Shown piece by piece: positions 44,825 to 58,500 of a DNA stretch of 64,000 nt (position 1 is its first letter; every line of letters begins with the position of its first letter). Both the position numbers and the translations under genes were made by a program. The notes beneath the pieces are model-generated. The model worked only from the letters and a program-made list of their open reading frames with translations, did not search any database and had not been told where the DNA came from. The DNA is from Branchiostoma floridae (taxonomy: Eukaryota; Chordata; Leptocardii; Amphioxiformes; Branchiostomatidae): NCBI RefSeq assembly GCF_000003815.2, contig NC_049983.1, positions 8,847,470-8,911,469 on the forward strand. Reading direction: 5' to 3'.

Positions 44825-45869
44825 ATTTTCTTATTGAAGACTTTTCCTTAGTGTTACTGCAGATTCCTTGACAGTGTTATCTGTGATTTTTTACTCAATC
44901 CATCTTCTAATAAACTTTCCACCCTTTCAGATTTCCGGGTAACAAGAAAATTTGATCAGCAAGTATTAATTTAATAAGACTGCGTTGGGTAAAGGAATTA
45001 TGACCGATCCACGAGCAAACTTTTGTGGAAATGGGGTCAGAAAATTCTCTCCCGGTTAAGGAGATTCCTTTAGGCCACACATATTTAATTTGTTGGTTGT
45101 CTGATTTAAAAAGACGATGTTGAACTTGAATATGATGATGAATACAGATTCTGAGAGAACGGTGTGTACCCTGATACACACACATATGCAAGTTTTAGGC
45201 CCTGTTCACACACACATGTATGTGTTCAAGTCTAGATCTGTATGAGTTGCATATTGACATGTGTTTGAATTTGGTCAAGTTGATTTGATCGTATATGGAT
45301 GACATCCATGCACGCATCAATTCTCTGCCAGTTTCCAAAATAATAAAAAGTTTTTGACCTTACAAAGCAGTTGTGAATGAGCAAATATATGCAGTAAATT
45401 GAAAAAAAAAAACATATCAGAAGACGAAAGAAGATATTCTAAAATTCTAAAGTCAAAAAAGAATGAAAATGAAAAATCTATATATATTAATTTGTATCCA
45501 TTGTTTTGTGTTATTTGTTCAACCTTCCTGACCACTGAGATTTCATACAGAAGGCAATTTTTCATTTAGCCAAACATTTTGTTTTATTCGATTTTTTATC
45601 AGTTTTTGGGTTCCCATATATTATAATCCATATATTATAATCAAATCAACATGACTTAGGTAAAGTTTGCGGCGAAAGATGACTTTTCTCTGGTCCGATA
45701 ACCAGGCTGTCAAATGTAAAGCAAAAACAATTTCTTCCCTGCAAAATTTATGAAAAAAATTCCAATATGAAACTCTTACAGACTTAAATCTACGCACAAG
45801 TATAATCAGACCCTTGGGAGTAAAAAAATAGATCCAAATTTTCTTCCCATTCCTCTGTTTTCTTCATGT

Positions 45870-46135
45870 CCTCCCTTTAAATGTTGACTTTAAAATGTCT
45901 TTCCTATGACGTAAGTCACAGCTCCTTTTACGTTCACACCACGGTTCAAAGTTGTTCTCAACAAAACAGGCCTTTGGGAGTAAAAATAGATTCAAATTTG
46001 CCTCCAGACCTCTGTTTCCATGATGTCGTCCTCTTAAATGTTGACTTTAAAATGTCTTTCCTACAATTGCTAAGTCACAGCAACTTTTACGTTCACACCA
46101 CGGTTCAAAGTTGTTCCCAACAAAACAGGAGGGTT
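45870..46135. repeat. 157-bp direct duplication
   Basis: AAATGTTGACTTTAAAATGT and TTTACGTTCACACCACGGTT occur twice, 157 bases apart, with several substitutions and small indels between copies. Confidence 0.85.
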
Positions 46136-46965
46136 AATGTAACATTGACCCAATCATCATTTATGTGGGATTTATAAAATACTTGTAAAAGAGTGATATT
46201 TCCTTTTTGGCCTGTAGGCTATAATTAATGCCACAAATTTAACATTTTATGGTTATCCGCTAGAAAAACTTTGAGTATAACTTTTATGTTCATTTTCCAT
46301 GAAGGAAATTATGTCATTACTAATATAATGTATGACAGTAGGTTGGCCCTGACAGTATTCTCTGTTTAAAATGTGCCAACCGAATTGAAAACGCACCAAG
46401 ATTGGGCCTAGCAATGTTGATTTGAATATACGGACAACATCTGCGTGTGCATCAATTTTGTCCTCCCCTCCCCCAAAAACGTTTTTGATCATACTGTAAA
46501 ATGTACGAAAAAGATGCAAAATGGGCAATTTTATGATGCAAATTGCAAGATTTAACTGAAAATGGATACTAATGTGATACAATACCCCCTCCATGGCAAA
46601 CTACCCCCCCCCCCCCCCTCACACACACACACAGTATCAGAGTCTTCAACTACATGTAATTGAAGTTGGACACATAATCAGAAGATGTAAAAGAGGAATC
46701 TATCGTTTGGTAAGTTTGTTTTTTTGCACACTCGTACTGTCATCAGTTTTGGGGTTCTCAGTGGAAGTCGTCCATGTAATCAAATCAACATGCATTACCA
46801 GGAACCATCTAACTTGTAGGGGATATTAAAGAGAAGGTGCCTTTTTTCTACAACCTTGACAAGGCAAGTGACATTGTAGTACTCTTGTTAAGTGTTTGAT
46901 GGTTGTGCCCATATTTCTTTATTCGGTGAATTTGTTTTTTTTTTAAAGGCAGCTATCTGTGTCAA

Positions 46966-47124
46966 CCATGCACAAAATATGCACTGTTCTGGTTCATTCA
47001 CACGTTCAGACCCTTGTAGTATATAGTGGCACAAAAGGCAGCAAGTTGCAAAATATGCACTGTTCTGGTTCATTCACACGTTCAGACCCTTGTAGTATAT
47101 AGTGGCACAAAAGGCAGCAAGTTG
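46966..47124. repeat. 76-bp direct duplication
   Basis: AAAATATGCACTGTTCTGGT through AGTGGCACAAAAGGCAGCAA is present twice with no difference seen over 70 bases. It is either a recent duplication or an assembly artefact. Confidence 0.85.
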
Positions 47125-47978
47125 CCGTACTGTTTCAGTAGCTAAGCACTTCAGTTAAATGTGCCCATGGCACCTCGAGCATGGGACTACCATTTTGCGT
47201 CAATTCCAAAAGACGCGGGTGCGGCCCAAACCGAGATGCCCTACCCAAAGTAGTTCCCTTTCTTCCAGTTAGCAACTAATCGGAACCAGGTGCTCAACTA
47301 TGAGGCTACTACCAGTTGAGCTACAGGGACATCCCAACCAGGCCCATATGTGACCTGGGAAGCCCTGGCAATGTCCTATCGTAGTGTACGCGTTTTAATG
47401 AATGAATGATGACCTACCGAGCTAAGTACAGGTCAACAAAGACAAGACATACATGTAAAAGTATTGTAGATCTAGTCTAACATAAAAGTTTGGATTATTC
47501 TCGCTTCTTGGTAACGTTTAAGATATAGGACTGTATGGGTTTAGCAATGGACGGCCTATCTTGATTTGCACACATTTTAACTGCATGCGGTGTAATTTCA
47601 TTTTGATACCGCATTGCGCATCCTATAAATGTAGACAATGCATACGTAACATCAGTTCAGAGGTGTAGATAATAAATTCAATGCGACATAAAAGCAAATT
47701 GGTCTGTGTAGACATTTATCGCTGACCAACCACGTCCAGGGTTTGACACAGTGTGAACTCTATAACTCTATAGCTAAGCCCCCCCCCCAAAAAAAAAACG
47801 TTGATGATGATGGAATGACGTCACGCTAATGGGTCATTACTGGCCTTCCGGCCTCCAATCGAATCCGTCACCGCCACGGTCAAACAATTGCAGCGAAACG
47901 CACACGTCAAAATCGATAAAAACGCTTTGAAGGATATGGTCCGCCTTCCGTCGTGTTAGCTTCTTTTATCTTGCACCT

Positions 47979-48234
47979 AAAGGTGGTATCTCAATGCAAT
48001 GGCGTCAACCTTGCGTCACTGCGGGGTTCGAAAGATACTCAACGAATTTCAGAGAAAAAGAACGAATTTTCTTACGTTTTGTGTATTTTATTTGTCGTCT
48101 TCTAAGTCATACTTTTACGTATTACGCAATATCTAAATCATAAAAAAATGGGAGAAAATAACAAACCAGTGACGCAGTGAACGGGACCCCGCAGTGACGC
48201 AAGCTTGACGCAAGTGCAGTGAGATACCACCTTT
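47979..48234. mobile_element. 256-bp TIR element (AAAGGTGGTATCTCA family, copy 1)
   Basis: AAAGGTGGTATCTCA and TGAGATACCACCTTT are perfect 15-bp TIRs flanked by TA. Inside, GCGTCACTGCGGGG/CCCCGCAGTGACGC extends the inverted structure. A related element with the internal segment in the opposite orientation is at 59933-60181. Confidence 0.87.
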
Positions 48235-49558
48235 ACGTTCTTGTTTAGCAAGGTCTAAAGAACACTTCCATCACCACTACAGCTTAAGACAGTGGAAGAT
48301 GTCTTAAAGATTGTTTTAAGGATGTTGATTTTTTGGGACGATGTAATGACTTGCCTGACTCGCTGCACACTCCGTTTGGCTCGGCGGTGGTTACGAGCCT
48401 TACAAGCTGGCGTGCTCGGTCGGCAACATTAACCTTGTATTACCAACAGCTCCGCTTTCCGGAACACTGGCAATGTGCCGTCCTATCGAAAATAATGCCT
48501 GCCATTAAAACGGGAAATATCGGGAAAGGTCGAGCTATGAATAATGAGGTTCCCGTAAGCAAGGGTTAATATTTTCTATAAGCTGGGGAAATGGGCGCCC
48601 AGGGTTGCACAGTTCTGCTCCCACTATCTAGATTAAGAACAATCAAATGCTCGTTCCAGACCAGGACGCGCAAAATTTAGCGCCAAGACTGTGACTCCAG
48701 TGGGGCACTGGCACGTGAAATATTATCCGGGGCATGTCCCCAAGCGTTCATTTCACGCCTGTGTGCAGGATACCACGGCACGACCCAAACCTACCTGTCC
48801 TGATCGTCATGTGAACGTCATGTGTGCACCTTTCGGGCGTTAACCGCGCACAATTTACAGATTACTTAAGCCTCGTGGCTACGCAAAACGCGTCACGTCG
48901 CCGGCAGTGATAGAGAAGCTACGGCGAGAAGGGTTTCCTCCTGACGTCATGTAACGGTGATCTTGAATCCATCACCTTGAAGTGAAACACCTGTAGAAAT
49001 ATAGACCACGCCCCTATATCCTCAATTCCAATGCGGTCTGTTCCCGATCGATATTTGGATTTTTGATCGAATACCGCTCAGGAGGTAACCAGCCATATTA
49101 AGAATTTAGTGTCCCCACTTGCCCCATTGATAGTTAAGGGACCACCTGTTCCCACAATGCATCGGAGCACCCTCACAATAACAATGCCATGCTCCGCGGT
49201 GTGCAAAAACCGAAGGGTGTGGGTAAGGGGTGTTTCCTATGGTTGACTGTCGGCCTACTTACCACTCCTTCTCTTATGACAAACTCTAGTGATCCCAGAT
49301 GGGTATGTCTTACTCCATGAGGATACGCTTGCGTTTCTTACCCTGTAGCATCCATATGGGGCGCCTCATCTTGAAACTCGGTAATCATCCAAACATAAAT
49401 GGCAATTTTCTCGTTATCGGAGATTGGTTCCGCGCTAGGTATTGATGGATTAATTTGGATGGATTAATTCTCATTTCACGTATGTGGTCCTTTGTCTGGC
49501 CAAATTGAAAGATCAATAGAGAGAAGGTGTCGCCTACTGTGGTAATGCACGGAGGAGC

Positions 49559-52500
49559 ATGATATTGGGAAATTCGATGCAGCCAATCTGTTTGGGTCAC
49601 ACTCAGGAGTACAGCGTGCAGCGGGCTGCCCGCGGTAGGAGTAGGAACGTCACCTACAAAAAGTGGTGCCACGATGCGGACCCCTCTACTACCACCACAT
49701 CATCGTACCCAGCCGTACTGCAGCCGGCGGTGGCGGGGGTGGTTCCGATGAAGCGGCGGAAGTTTCTCGATCATGGACACTTCTACGTCCAGCCTGGGGA
49801 CGACCTCGGAGACCGAATCGTGTCTGACCAGGGAGTCGTCGTTGGAGATATCCAGGAGCATCGGTAGGTCAAGCTCTTCCCTTCACAACATCATTTAGCG
49901 GCTTGACATAGCTGACTGACGCTATCGGTCGTTCTCTTGACAGGGATACCAGGCGATTGGTATGAATACCATTGAACTGGACCAGAAACTGTCATTTTGT
50001 ATTGTGATATTATAGCACAAATCTTAAGTAAATGGGTTTTATTGCAGGTATTTGTGAGCCTACTAATTATATACGATTAACCACAAACAAAATCATATTT
50101 GCATTTGTATCGATCGATCGTCGATTAGCTGCGACATGAGATCGCTTCAGACTTCAGTCCCGGTTGCCGCATGATAGTTCCACACAGGCTGCTTCCAAAG
50201 ATACGGCTTCGAAGATGCTGTTAATTGATTTCTAGAAGACTCTACGATAAAGCTAGTTTCGATGTAAATTTGTGCAATCTTGCCTCTCCGATAGTTGTCG
50301 TGTCAAAATGTCCTCAAGACATCTTTGGTGTTATTTACCAACAATTTGCTACGAAGATGCCACTAATTGCTTTCTAGAAGACAATATGATGAAGCTAGTT
50401 TCGATGTAAATTTTGGATCTTGCCTCTCCAATGGTTGTCTTGTCAAAATGTCCTCAAGACATCTTTGGTGTCATTTGCAAACAATTTGCTACGAAGATGC
50501 CACTAATTGATTTCTAGAAGACTCTATGATGATGAAGCTAGTTTCTATGTAAATTTGTGCAATCTTGCCTCTCCAATGATTGTCTTGTCAAAATGTCCTC
50601 AAGACATCTTTGGTGTCATTTGCAAACAATTTGCTACGAAGATGCCGCTAATTGATTTCTAGAAGACTCTATGATGAAGCTAGTTTCGATGTAAATTTTG
50701 GATCTTGCCTCTCCAACATTAATAATTGTCTTGTCAAAATGTCCTCAAGACATCTTTGGTGTTATTTACCAACAATTTGCTACGAAGATGCCGCTAATTG
50801 ATTTCTGGAAGAGCTCTATGATGAAGCTAGTTTCGATGTAAATTTTGGATCTTGCCTTTCCAATGATTGTCTTGTCAAAATGTCCTCAAGATACCTTTGG
50901 TGTTATTTACCAACAATTTGGTACGAAGATGCCGCTAATTGATTTCTGGAAGACTCTATGATAAAGCTAGTTTCTATGTAAATTTGTGCAATCTTGCCTC
51001 TTCAAGGATTGTCTTGACAAAATGTCTCAAGACAAATTCCTTGGGTGTCTTTTGCCAACAATTTGTTGACAATGTCTTTTCTTTAAGTAATGCACATTAG
51101 AGGCTATTAAGGCCTAAAGGCGTGACAAGGCTTTTGAAGAAGCTTGTAATGTTCGTTTCGGGTAGAGGATGTTATTAGGTAAATGTCTTTTCTTCTTCAG
51201 TCATTTCTTTGCTGTTTTATCACCGTGTATCTGTTGGACCTAACACGGGTCTTGCCGGTCGTGCGTTCGATAATTGAACTCAGCGGCAAATGTAATGGAG
51301 GAGGGGGGAAGATATAATGTAATACGATCTGAACCGAACTGCAGTGGCAGGCATTTGTTGGAATTTATGATGACTAATGGGTGTAGGAACATATCTTTCC
51401 CGGACCAAGGCATGAAGTGCAAGAAAAGGGCGCCGGCGGTGCCATAAAACAAATGTCAGGGCGCGCACGCCGCAATATCATGATGCAACGGCAAACTACC
51501 CCCACCTTACACCCCGGACAAACGGCTATGCAAATTGGCCTCTTTTGCATTCCTCGATGTTCATCGAATCGACATCTGGCGCGGATATTGGTCGCAATGT
51601 TTGACATTGTAATCAACATTTATCGAAAATCGTCAGGTCCCACTGCTAGCCTGCGCCATTACAGTAACTGCAATGTTAGATAACGATGTGCGAACGCCAT
51701 TCTTGGCGCCACGTATCGATCAACAAAGCGTTGCAGTCTTCACAGGACAGCAGTTTTTTTGAAAGGGGGGGATAGTGTAGGGGGCCCTGAACATTCGAAC
51801 TGCAAGTTAAGTTTTTAACACGGAGATATGTATGACTTCCTAGTTACAGATTTGGTCGTTAGGAGTAAAATAGAACGAGGCGAAGTTAAGTAATAGAGTA
51901 AAAATCAAGCGGTCGATATCGTTCTGCTAGGATGTCTGCTGCCTACGCCTGTCGGGGGATCAAATGTCCACTGGAAGCAGACAGTTGAAAAAGTGGCCGC
52001 CCAACCTCGTAACGGGAAACGTTTCTGGTTTTTGGACCGTCGCCAAAGTTTTTCCCCAAGCCCTATACATGCGTGTAACTTTCGACTCAACCAGATATGA
52101 TATGATATTATATTCTGGTGTCCTCGTTCAACCAACCGCGCCTAGGATTGCCAATATTGATCATACACTAAAATGGTAGGACGTGTTGCAAAAGTAGATA
52201 ATACATAAACATAAAATCAGAATGATGTAGTGCCAATAGACGGATTGGATGATACCATCGATGATAGATTGGGATAATATTTCGACAATATGAATTGTCG
52301 TTTTAATTTGCAATTTTCAATCGATATCCCCATAGTTACAGAGAATGACGTATAAAGTTTATTGCACGGCAATCGCACAAGGTGCAACGTCTGGTAGCAC
52401 CTACTAAACAACAGTACTGCAAGGCTATATATATCGAGCAACAAAATATTATCGATACCATTATATATGAAATCATAGCCATATATGAGTGATCTGGTCT

Positions 52501-55500
52501 CGCATTCGGAATAACTTACAAATAAAATTATAATAGTACATGGAAAATATCGGTCTGTTTACCAGATAGGGAGAAGTGAGTTTAAGTTGTAATGTTTCTC
52601 TAAAACAGCGTTTCTCTCTTTTGACCTCTTTACTGTAAGGAGGTCAGGCGGTACTATAGGTACTGTAAGTAGGACACTGATAATAGAGTGGACTTCATCT
52701 TCGATATTTCCATGTAGGACACAGCCTTTGAGTGACCGGTGTGTTACGGTGACGACCTTTTTCAATATCCTACTAATGCCTACTGATCCTCAGCTTAATC
52801 CATTGACACTGGCTGACTTTTGCTTCCAAAAAACGTGTTTTTTTATATTATAAACGTTGTTTTGAGTTATTCTTGTTTGTGTGACTTATCATTTATTCCA
52901 ATGTTCGTTGGTTACTACTCTACGTTCTGTTATTGTTAATATGTCTGAGTGAATGTGAGTCTTAGTCAATACGTTAAGTAATTTTCTTTTCTATTCTGCT
53001 TTGTGATAAATTTGTAAAGGTCTCCATTGGAAATTAGTTGGACAATTTTATCTATCAAACTTAAATCATTTCTTTTTTAATCTTGTGACTATACATACAT
53101 GGTGTTATTCTGGAAAGTTCAGTCATTCAGAACATGTTAAAAGATGAAAGTTTGTATTTTGAGACATTGATATACAAAATGTGATATCCACGTATACGTA
53201 CTCTTAGCCGTAACCTACCATTGTTAACTACATGAAGGTACAATTGAAGCGACTTTGCATTGAAATTGTGCACCACTTTGCCAAACTATTTCAAAATACT
53301 ATAATTGCTTGACTGTTGTTTTTTTTGCGTGTTTGTTTCAGTTTCTTTTCTTTCTCCGCGATAAGTACACGCCACGTACTAGTATTTAATGATAAAATGG
53401 GATAGACCATTACATAGAATGATATGACGTTACCAAAAATGATCATAGGGAGACCAAATGAGATACACTTCATAAATACGTAGAAGTAATGATCTAATTA
53501 TGCAAATATACGAAAATAACTCACTATAACAGTAATGTGTGTTTGTCCAGACATCAAATCGTAATAAAAGGAAGTCGAAAAGTGGATTAATATAAATGCT
53601 AAATAATTGAAAGTATAATTTTTATATCAAAGTACGCACCGTTACCATTTCTTTGCCAGACTATTTATTTATTTGTTTCTTTGTTTTCTTGTTTGTTTTC
53701 TTGCTCGCATGTTTGAAATCGCTAACACCATGTTTCAACTAGGGACTGTGACCTCGATATGACCTCTCGGCGATCAGATATTTGACAGATCGCTCACCGA
53801 AATTCATAGATAACGATTTTGCGTTTTGTGTATTTTATTGTCTTTTGAATCATACTTTTTACATCTTGCAGCATATTCCATTTATGAAATCAAGTGTTAC
53901 CCAAATGAAATTTTGCAGTCACTGTACGGTCGATCATATCCTCTTTCCACTAGGACGGCGCTCTCGCCGCGCTCTCTATAGCTCTGTGACCTAAAATGAC
54001 AGACCGCTTAACTTAAAATTGTATAGAAAAAAAAACGAATATTTTTACGCTTTGTGTGTTGTGTTGCCTTTTCAGACACACTTCTACTTTTTGTATCATA
54101 TAACCAGTATATAAAACATATGATTACATACATGTGTTTTAGGTATCAGTGAGAGCACAGCGCGATCGCCGTCTAGTTGAAAGGTGGCCGGCCTCAGCGA
54201 TGGCTCTCTATAGTGGTTTGACTGGTATAGCCGGGTTCACACATTCATGTCCGTATGATATCCTTATGGGATTCTTAAACTCTAATTCACACATTCAAGT
54301 CCGTATGATGTCCTTTTGGGATTCTTAAACACTAACAGGCTCCACAGGTCACTGGAGAAATAATAGAAATTGGAGAAATATAGACACATAACGTTAACAT
54401 ACCAGAGGAGTTAGCTGGCCGAGGAATATGGTTTGCGACCAGCTTACTCCGCTGGCATATGCATGTTATTTGTACATATTTGTCCAATTTCTATTATTTT
54501 TTTCCAGTGACCTGTGGGGCTAAGAGTTCCTACAGACCTCAAATGACTTGAATGTATACGCATGTGTGAACCCACCTTTGCACAAATGAAACTTTGCTGT
54601 AACTGTATGGTCGTTCATACTCTCTTTCTACCAGGACAGCACTCTCGCCGCGCGCTCGAGAGAGCTCTCTGCGATCTAAGATTTGACAGAAAGTATTTGT
54701 GTTATTTTTGTTGTTGTCTTTTTAGTCATACTTCTACATTTTGTATCATATACCCAGTATACACACATCCGTTTAAGGTCGCAGAGAGAGAGCAGCGCGA
54801 TCGCCGTCTAGTGGAAAGGGGGGCTCAACAATCCCTGCCAAGTGGTGGGGGGGGGGCTAGAGTGACGCCGCAGCCCCCCTTCTTCCCTGACCCCTTTACC
54901 CCGTCCCACCTTTGCCCCGACCAGTGCTGACAGACTCATGTTCATCGCCAGGTCGCCTTGCCTGACGACTTTATTGATTCAATTATTCGCAAATGCTGGA
55001 GCCGAGCCGACCCTCGGTGCCGCTTGTGCGTAACAGTAGGCGCACTAATGTAAATTTATGTCAAACGACATTTGCAAGCGAAATTGCGGCCTAGTTTCCT
55101 GCAAGCTGTTCGAAAATCACCGTTTGGAATCGATGTCAATCAATTGTTAGCGTCCATACAGCAAATCATCTTTACTTAAATGTGTGTGTATCACGGATAT
55201 AAGATATATCCTTCGGAATGAACGAATTTTACTCCTACGCTTGGTGTATTTTCTTCAGGTGATTTTGTGTCCGGATATACCACGGTTGTCGGATCCGAAA
55301 ACGTATAGTCATCCCTTCGTGCCTGATATTGGAAAACCAATGAAAGAACAGGAGTTCGGTGCCCCAAAATCGTTTTACAGAGATAATGATTTGCGCCATT
55401 TAGAGTGCACCGTCCTCAATGGGGCACGTTCAGGTGATCATCTGGCCCCTTTATTTGCTCCGGTCATGATGGGTATAATCATTGACTGCCATTGTACCAG

Positions 55501-58500
55501 GCGCTCCCGAAGCAAACACTCCTGAATTAACCCCTTCGGTTCGTCAAGTCGCCGCCCATTCGGAAAGGGACCGTCAGGAAATCGCTCGTTTCAGACCGTT
55601 TGGTTCCATGTTTCACACACGAGAAAACTCAAGCTCAGACAACCATCTGTAGTTGTCACCCCAGTGTACTCTGTGGTATTACTTGGGTAATCAGGCGACA
55701 GCAGTACTCAAACTAACTTACAAGCGCGCACGTGGATAATTGCAGACCATTACTTACCCCGAAAGTGTTCTCTAAAATACAACCCCCCCTCCCCCTCACG
55801 TATTGAGAACCCGGTGAGAGATAGCTCAGTGATTTTCAACTAGCTCTCTGGGTAATATCGATTTTCGTTATCTCAGTCTTATACTGTTGTGCAGATTATG
55901 TACATATGTTTTGACTATTGTAATTTGTTATAATATTTTGCAAATAATTGGCCACAGAGATCGAATCTTGTTAATCTTATTGCATAATCAGCCTCCTCTG
56001 GTGCGTAAATACTTGTTAACTTTGACGTTGCTATCTTATCCTTTTTCCGATAGCTGATCACAATGATAGATTGTGCGTTCTTTAGATATTTGCTTTCACC
56101 AGAGGTTTCTGCTCTTACCATCGCTGGATGAATAGGCGGTGAGTTTCTTTGCCAGGTTATTAGTAATATGTTTAACAATCAAAAACTTATTTTTGTTATT
56201 CTGATTCGCAGCTAGCTGTTGGTCGACGGATGGGACGTTTAAGAGAAGATCCGAATAAGGAATTGCTTGATTTTGACTCACAAAAAAAAGAGCAATCCTA
56301 GCAACTTCGATTAAAACTGCACCCAAATAATACACGTAGATCTTATGATCAAAAGTGACAGCTGACTAGTTTATTGTATACGCAAAGTTCGAAAAGTTTG
56401 AAACGCTATCAAATACTTATTAGGCAGTACTGACTTGGTTTTATGGCTGACATACGCGTCCACATCGATTTTGGCTAGTTTCCAGAGAGTCACAAATACG
56501 AAATCTAGCTCTCTTCTAACGGTGGGCAGCGGTGCATGACAATGGTCGCGTCCTACGTAACACTTGCCGCAAACCACTATCAGGGGAAGGGTATACGTAT
56601 ATTCTCCAAGTAGAAGACGGGTCGTGGAGATAGTAGAAGTCGCGAGGGAAGCGAGCTAGTAAAAATCCCGACTACTAGATCTCCGCGACCCAACCTCTGG
56701 TTTGAGAATAGTGTACGTAGTCGACATAATGATGGCATACAGAAGTCTATATTTGCATTGTCGTTCCAAACAAAGAGACCTTGTAATATGTGGAACTTTG
56801 TGGCGGTTGTGTGGCTGTTATTTAAAGCAAATTTCGGTTACAAGAAAGTAGATCAAATTTCTACCAGTAGAACAGCTATACAGCTATACACAACCGATTT
56901 CAGAGGACATGTTTGATGTTCAATTGTACATGGTCGTTCGTATTTGCCATAAGGCTAAACTGTTTTGACCATATAGCTGACATTTAAATGTTGCCTTCAT
57001 TATGAGATTTAAGTGGTCTGGCAGGGTGATTTAACTCACCGAACATCTTTTTCTTTTATAGACTTTCCATGACTTTACTCGGGGCTCGAATTTCATGTAT
57101 TCTTAATTCTTTATTTTTATTCCTTATTGTTGCTCTTTTTTTTCTTTCATTGACTTGGGAGGACTTGCTCAGGGTTCGAAATAATTTCATTCTTCATTCT
57201 GTTCCTTCTTTAATTCTTTTTTTTTCTCTTTAATTGACTTGGGAAGACTTTGCTCATGGCTCGAAATACGTCTATCTTATTTTATTCTTTTTTGATTGAC
57301 TTTAAAAGACTTTGCTTGGGGCTCGAAATACATTTTTCAGATAAATCCTAAGCAGCTGTCGTAACGCACGACCTATTCTCTGTTGCCCCATTGCCTACAG
57401 CTCTGAGCAGGATACCAACAAGAAGACCTCCTGCGACTCATCGGAAGAGACTGTCCTTTAACGTAAGCGGGACAGTGTTCGTCACCTCCGCTTTTCTCTT
57501 CGAAAACCACCCGGACACCCTCCTCGGGTGTGACGAGAGAGACTACTTCTTCGACCCGCACCGGGAAGAGTACGTTTTCGACCGAGACCCGAAAGTCTTC
57601 AGATACATATTGATGTACTACAGGACGGGAAGTTTGCATTTTCCCCAACACGAGACCGCACAAGCTTTCGAAGATGAGCTCAGCTTCTTCGGAATACGGC
57701 CTGACCTCATCGCGCCGTGCTGCCGGGAACTTTACACGGACAACAAAGAGGCGGAGGAGAAGTACCGACAAGACATTCAAAGACCGAAAGAGGTCCCAAG
57801 ATCAGGTCCTCGTGCAAAGCTGTGGCAGATTCTAGAGGATCCGTACGATTGTGTGGCGGCTACTGTGATATTCTCTGTAACGGGTCTTTTTATAGTGCTG
57901 TCCATCCTCGCTAACGCAGTGGAGACGATATGGTGTCGAGACTACGACCTGGTGTCGTTCGTACGGTGCGGGGAGCGTTACAAAGTCACCTTCTCTGTCA
58001 TAGAAGTGGCCAGTGTGGGTGTGTTTACTACAGAATACATACTGCGTCTTATAGCAACCCCGGATAGACGCGAGTTTATCAAAAGCCCACTGAGCATCGT
58101 TGACCTGGTGTCTATCCTACCTTTCTACATCGCGCTATGCATCCCGGAGAATAAGGAGTTGAACGGATTCTTTGTGACCCTCCGGATTTTTCGCGTGTTC
58201 CGAGTGTTCAAGTTGTCCCGTTCGTCCGCCAATATGCGCCTTCTGGGCAACACGCTCACGGCCTGTCTACAGGACCTCAGTTTCCTCCTCTTCGCTCTGG
58301 CCGTCATGGTGACCATCTTTGCCACAGTGATGTACTACTGCGACAAGGGACACCCGGATACCATGTTCCACAGCATCCCGCACGGGATATGGTTCATCGT
58401 GGTGACCATGACCACGGTAGGGTACGGGGACACAGTGCCAGAGACGCTTGCCGGTAAACTAGTAACGACAGTCTGCTGTCTGAGCAGTATTGTACTCCTC

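Larger units (their letters stand above)
44825..49558. other. Intergenic region rich in repeats
   Basis: No exon I can support. Contents: a single GGCCACAC-type MITE end at about 45072, a 157-bp tandem duplication (45870-46135), a C-run and CA patch at 46603-46634, a 76-bp tandem duplication (46966-47124), a tRNA-like SINE fragment on the minus strand (about 47170-47335, with GTAGCTCAACTGGTAG as box A), a TIR element at 47979-48234, and unexplained sequence from 48240 to the potassium channel start. That last part should contain its promoter. Confidence 0.6.

Noticed and set aside
55184-55525. 113-codon plus-strand frame
   Set aside because: No recognisable domain and in-phase splice sites not evident; treated as chance.
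57373-57780. 135-codon minus-strand frame
   Set aside because: Shadow of the potassium channel T1-coding exon.
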